DNA of 8,714 nt from contig CAZWUK010000085.1 of NCBI GenBank assembly GCA_964636685.1, positions 1-8,714 of the forward strand, in the 5' to 3' direction. Both the position numbers and the translations under genes were made by a program. The notes beneath the pieces were generated by a model, which searched no databases, was not told the origin of the DNA, and saw nothing but the letters and a program-made list of their open reading frames with translations. This document shows positions 6,482-8,714 of the stretch, in pieces. The DNA comes from CAZWUK01 sp964636685. GTDB taxonomy: Bacteria; Bacillota; Clostridia; Christensenellales; CAG-138. Every line of letters begins with the position of its first letter. Within the stretch, counting starts at the first letter, position 1.

Positions 6482-6510
6482 TTGCTTTTCTGCTGTTATT
6501 ATTATATTAT
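6482..6510 (+). promoter_or_regulatory. Candidate promoter for the araC-type regulator unit
   Basis: TTGCTT (6482-6487), a 17-bp spacer and TATTAT (6505-6510): five of six matches at -10 but only three at -35. A weaker alternative is TTGTTT (6525-6530) with TATTTT (6548-6553), also 17 bp apart. Both precede the AAGGAG site of the regulator. The stretch is very AT-rich, so chance matches are possible. Confidence 0.4.
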
Positions 6511-6511
6511 A
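6501..6511 (-). promoter_or_regulatory. Candidate -10 element(s) for the leftward unit
   Basis: Two overlapping perfect TATAAT hexamers on the minus strand (6511-6506 and 6506-6501), about 75-85 bp upstream of the binding-protein ATG. At 17-bp spacing the -35 positions read AACGAA or AACAAT, poor matches to TTGACA. A good -10 with a poor -35 fits an activator-dependent promoter, in line with the divergent AraC gene. It overlaps the rightward promoter candidate, so the two would compete for polymerase. Confidence 0.45.
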
Positions 6512-6572
6512 ACGTCATAATGTATTGTTTCGTTTTTCGAATCTATTTATTTTGATTTTATTATTTTCTGTA

Positions 6573-6578
6573 AAGGAG
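6573..6578 (+). promoter_or_regulatory. Ribosome binding site deciding the AraC-family start
   Basis: AAGGAG, 6 nt before the ATG at 6585. The longer in-frame reading from 6525 would begin inside the promoter region with no such site, so 6585 is the supported start. Confidence 0.85.
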
Positions 6579-6584
6579 CACGCG

Positions 6585-7388
6585 ATGACGGATTCAGCGG
6601 ATCGCAAAAAAGCAATTGTACCACCTCTATTTCAGTATCGGAATACCCATTGTTGCAGTTTGCTTTTGCTTTCAGGTATTGCGGATTCTGTTGCCGCGGG
6701 CGGAAAAAAATCGGGCGCCGCGCAGGCCACGCTGGTATTTGTACCGTGCGGCTGTACCTTTTCGGTTTCCACAGAGCAAACGCTTGAAAAATATTCGCAA
6801 ATTGAGTTTGCCCTAGAGCAGCTGTGGGGCACGCTCAGCGACAAAGACATCGCCGCCTTTCAATCCGCGCTGCACGAACCGTTTACAATCGTCGCATCGC
6901 CGGACTTGCTCTCCCTATACCATCTCACATTGAGAGCGCAAAAAAGCGACGGGGACAAATCGTTTCCCTATCTGATGCTCGCGCTATTATCAAGACTCCA
7001 GCAGCTGAAAGCCGTCCAGTCCACGCAGCAGCGTGCAACGACGCATCAGGAAAACCTTGTAGAACAGGCACAGGCTATTATTGCACGCGAATATGCTGAA
7101 AAAATAACATTAAGTAATACCGCGCGTGAACTTTTCGTCAATCCTTCGTATTTGAGTATTCTATTTAAACGTATTACAGGAACTGCCTTTTGCCAGTATG
7201 TTGCAAACTATCGCATCGAACGCGCAAAGTCGCTTTTGTCCGAGACAAACGAGCTTGTTTCGGATATTGCCCTTTCAACAGGCTTTGCGACAACCGCCTA
7301 TTTTGTTACCACCTTTGGCGAACATTGCGGTATGACCCCAACAGCGTATCGAAAGCAAAACCGTCGTCCTTACACACCCTTGCCTTGA
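6585..7388 (+). CDS. AraC-family transcriptional regulator
   Basis: 267 residues. The C-terminal 105 or so form a standard AraC double helix-turn-helix. The first HTH is around 174-195 (TLSNTARELFVNPSYLSILFK), a linker helix follows (FCQYVANYRIERAKSLLSE), and the second HTH is around 224-246 with the family ending FGEHCGMTPTAYRKQ. The N-terminal 150 residues, where effector sensing usually sits, are not a clear cupin; they carry paired cysteines (HCC at 22-24, CGC at 55-57). The gene is divergent from the sugar-binding-protein unit and leads the aldehyde dehydrogenase/aldolase unit with a 39-bp gap, so it probably controls both, most likely as an activator that answers to the transported sugar or a product. 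DNA-binding family: very sure. Effector: unknown. Confidence 0.93.
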   Translation: MTDSADRKKAIVPPLFQYRNTHCCSLLLLSGIADSVAAGGKKSGAAQATLVFVPCGCTFSVSTEQTLEKYSQIEFALEQLWGTLSDKDIAAFQSALHEPFTIVASPDLLSLYHLTLRAQKSDGDKSFPYLMLALLSRLQQLKAVQSTQQRATTHQENLVEQAQAIIAREYAEKITLSNTARELFVNPSYLSILFKRITGTAFCQYVANYRIERAKSLLSETNELVSDIALSTGFATTAYFVTTFGEHCGMTPTAYRKQNRRPYTPLP

Positions 7389-7427
7389 CGGTTTTCCTTT
7401 CAGCATATAACGAAAAGAGGAATAAAT

Positions 7428-8318
7428 ATGGAAAAAATCCCTGTTGCTATTTTGGGTCCCGGTAATATTGGAACCGACCTGATGTATAAGATTCGAAGAA
7501 GCAAAAACCTTCGTCTTGTATTGATGGCCGGCATCATCGAATCCGCCGGCATCCAACGCGCCCGCGAAAGCGGCATAGCCGTCACAACCGATGGCATCAA
7601 CGGCGTTTTGGCAAGAAAAGATGAGCTCGGCATAAAGATCGTATTCGATGCTACCGGTGCGGCGCCGCACCTCAAGCACGCACCGCTCCTAAAGGAGGCG
7701 GGAATTGTTGCGATCGATTTAACGCCGGCCGCCGTCGGCCCCTATTTGGTGCCAAGCGTAAACTTAAACCAGCATCAGGACGCCATGAACGTCAATATGG
7801 TCACGTGCGGCGGACAGGCAACGATCCCGATCGTTTATGCCATCGCCCGTGTCGCCGGCGCTTCCTACGCTGAAATTGTCTCGGCAATCTCCTCCAAAAG
7901 CGCCGGTCCAGGCACACGCGCCAACATTGACGAGTTTACCGAAACGACTGCCAAGGCAATCGAAGTCGTTGGCGGGGCCGACAGGGGAAAGGCGATTATC
8001 ATTCTCAATCCGGCCGAACCACCGCTCATGATGACAAACACGATCTGCGTTAAGATCAAGGATCGGTCTGAAGGCGTCCTTGATCGAATACGCGCGTCGG
8101 TAGACGAGATGCTCCAGACTATGCAAAGCTACGTCCCCGGCTACACCATGCGCGTCCCGCCGCTGCTAGACGGCGACAAGGTCACTGTCAGCGTGCGCGT
8201 TACCGGCGCGGGCGATTTTCTGCCGGTGTATTCCGGAAATCTCGACATTATCAACGCTGCGGCGGTTGCGGCAGCAGAGCACATCGCCGCAAGAATTTCA
8301 GGGGGTAGAAACGCATGA
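7428..8318 (+). CDS. dmpF: Acetaldehyde dehydrogenase (acylating), DmpF/MhpF/BphJ type
   Basis: 296 residues, about the usual length, complete. The enzyme oxidises acetaldehyde (or a short homologue) with NAD+ and CoA to acyl-CoA and works as a channelling complex with the aldolase encoded next. The NAD-binding glycine loop is GPGNIGTDL (10-18). The catalytic cysteine is Cys127 in MVTCGGQATIP. Conserved blocks SAGPGTRANIDEFTETT (158-174) and NPAEPP (194-199) are all present, so it should be active. AGAGGA precedes the ATG at 7428. Its last codon overlaps the aldolase start in an ATGA, which matches the need for equal amounts of the two subunits. In aromatic degraders a 2-hydroxypentadienoate hydratase usually accompanies the pair; none is seen here. 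Confidence 0.95.
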   Translation: MEKIPVAILGPGNIGTDLMYKIRRSKNLRLVLMAGIIESAGIQRARESGIAVTTDGINGVLARKDELGIKIVFDATGAAPHLKHAPLLKEAGIVAIDLTPAAVGPYLVPSVNLNQHQDAMNVNMVTCGGQATIPIVYAIARVAGASYAEIVSAISSKSAGPGTRANIDEFTETTAKAIEVVGGADRGKAIIILNPAEPPLMMTNTICVKIKDRSEGVLDRIRASVDEMLQTMQSYVPGYTMRVPPLLDGDKVTVSVRVTGAGDFLPVYSGNLDIINAAAVAAAEHIAARISGGRNA

Positions 8319-8714
8319 GAGAACAAATTCATATCATTGACACAACGCTACGAGACGGCAGCCACGCAGTCTCACACAGCTATTCCCCGGATCAAGTCCG
8401 CGCCGTTGCGGCGGGTTTGAACAAGGGCGGCGTAGACATCATTGAAGTATCGCACGGTGATGGCATCTCCGGTTCTTCCTATAACTATGGATTTTCCGCG
8501 TTTCCAGAGGAGGACTTGGTTCGCGCAGCCGTAGAAGCGGCGCCCGACACCAAGGTCGGCGTATTGCTGCTGCCCGGCATCGGAACGGTCGCTGATTTGA
8601 AGCGGGTACAGAAGCTCGGGGTCTCGGCGGTGCGCGTTGCAACGCACGTGACAGAGGCTGATATCAGCGCGCAGCACATCGCCGCTGCCCGTTCGCTTGG
8701 GATGTTTGCGGTCG
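8315..8714 (+). CDS. dmpG: 4-hydroxy-2-oxovalerate aldolase, DmpG/MhpE/BphI type, N-terminal part (runs off the right edge)
   Basis: First 133 codons of the class II pyruvate aldolase that splits 4-hydroxy-2-oxovalerate to pyruvate and acetaldehyde and passes the aldehyde through a tunnel to the acylating dehydrogenase encoded just upstream. The opening IIDTTLRDGSHAVSH (7-21) carries the catalytic Arg13, the metal-binding Asp14 and a His at 17 in the place of the catalytic histidine. EVSHGDGISGSSYNYGFS (around 49-66) is the next family block, followed by VGVLLLPGIGT and VRVATHVTEAD. The ATG at 8315 overlaps the dehydrogenase stop by 4 bp and has a GGGGG-type site at 8301-8305. The C-terminal metal-binding histidines and the dehydrogenase-contact domain lie outside the window. 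Confidence 0.94.
   Translation, partial: MREQIHIIDTTLRDGSHAVSHSYSPDQVRAVAAGLNKGGVDIIEVSHGDGISGSSYNYGFSAFPEEDLVRAAVEAAPDTKVGVLLLPGIGTVADLKRVQKLGVSAVRVATHVTEADISAQHIAAARSLGMFAV

Larger units (their letters stand above)
6444..6545. repeat. TAGATTYG repeats and paired TTCGAA sites flanking the divergent promoters (candidate AraC operators)
   Basis: TAGATTTG (6444-6451) and TAGATTCG (6452-6459) are adjacent direct copies, and the exact reverse complement CGAATCTA stands at 6538-6545. The palindrome TTCGAA occurs at 6468-6473 and again at 6536-6541, the second overlapping the CGAATCTA copy. The sites bracket the AT-rich core that carries both candidate promoters. AraC proteins bind direct or paired half-sites, so these are candidate operators. 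That is inference from position and repetition. Confidence 0.4.

Noticed and set aside
5662..6555. Long plus-strand open reading frame (297 aa) opposite the sugar-binding protein
   Set aside because: It lies antisense to a clearly recognisable lipoprotein gene, has no family features, and has no ribosome site; it is a shadow of biased codon use.
6525..6584. 20-codon N-terminal extension of the AraC-family regulator
   Set aside because: The extra part overlaps the promoter region and reads as a random hydrophobic peptide; AAGGAG before 6585 marks the real start.
1..8714. tRNA, rRNA, CRISPR array, insertion sequence, phage or defence genes
   Set aside because: I saw no cloverleaf with CCA-type ends, no regularly spaced repeats, no transposase-like protein and no terminal inverted repeats; every large reading frame fits metabolism, transport or regulation.

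Overview
The window looks like a carbohydrate-utilisation locus from a low-to-mid-GC Gram-positive anaerobe, most likely Bacillota class Clostridia. The evidence is strong GGAGG-type ribosome binding sites at most starts, tightly packed and start/stop-overlapping genes, a lipoprotein-anchored family 1 sugar-binding protein with a Thr/Asp/Glu-rich linker, a stand-alone AraC regulator, and absence of oxygenase genes. The taxonomic call is inference from style; no rRNA or marker gene is present.

Layout. Two divergent transcription units meet at an AT-rich control region (about 6427-6584). The leftward unit reads, in transcription order: a sugar ABC transporter binding lipoprotein (6426-5041), an intercistronic 14-bp stem-loop (5022-4991), a GatZ/KbaZ-family tagatose-bisphosphate aldolase subunit (4961-3669), an 83-bp gap with an inverted repeat, a MATE efflux protein (3585-2173), a NodB-like deacetylase homologue (2169-1456), a 126-aa protein I do not recognise (1443-1063), a second NodB-like homologue (1066-344), and the start of an IlvD/Edd-family dehydratase that leaves the window at base 1. 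The last five genes are separated by 12 bp or less, or overlap by 4 bp. The rightward unit reads: AraC-family regulator (6585-7388), acylating acetaldehyde dehydrogenase (7428-8318) and 4-hydroxy-2-oxovalerate aldolase (8315 to the window end), the last two joined by an ATGA overlap.

How it may work together (inference). The AraC protein probably controls both arms. The aldolase cleaves 4-hydroxy-2-oxoacids to pyruvate plus an aldehyde, which the dehydrogenase turns into acyl-CoA. The usual hydratase partner from aromatic meta-cleavage pathways is not in the window, but an IlvD/Edd-type dehydratase is. Dehydrating a 5-deoxypentonate gives exactly 4-hydroxy-2-oxovalerate, so the locus could carry a deoxy-sugar-acid route to pyruvate and acetyl-CoA. 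The part that looks least described is the block of two NodB-like paralogues flanking an unknown protein: in both paralogues the catalytic Asp-Asp motif is replaced by an aromatic-Glu pair, while the metal-binding HTxxH motif is kept.
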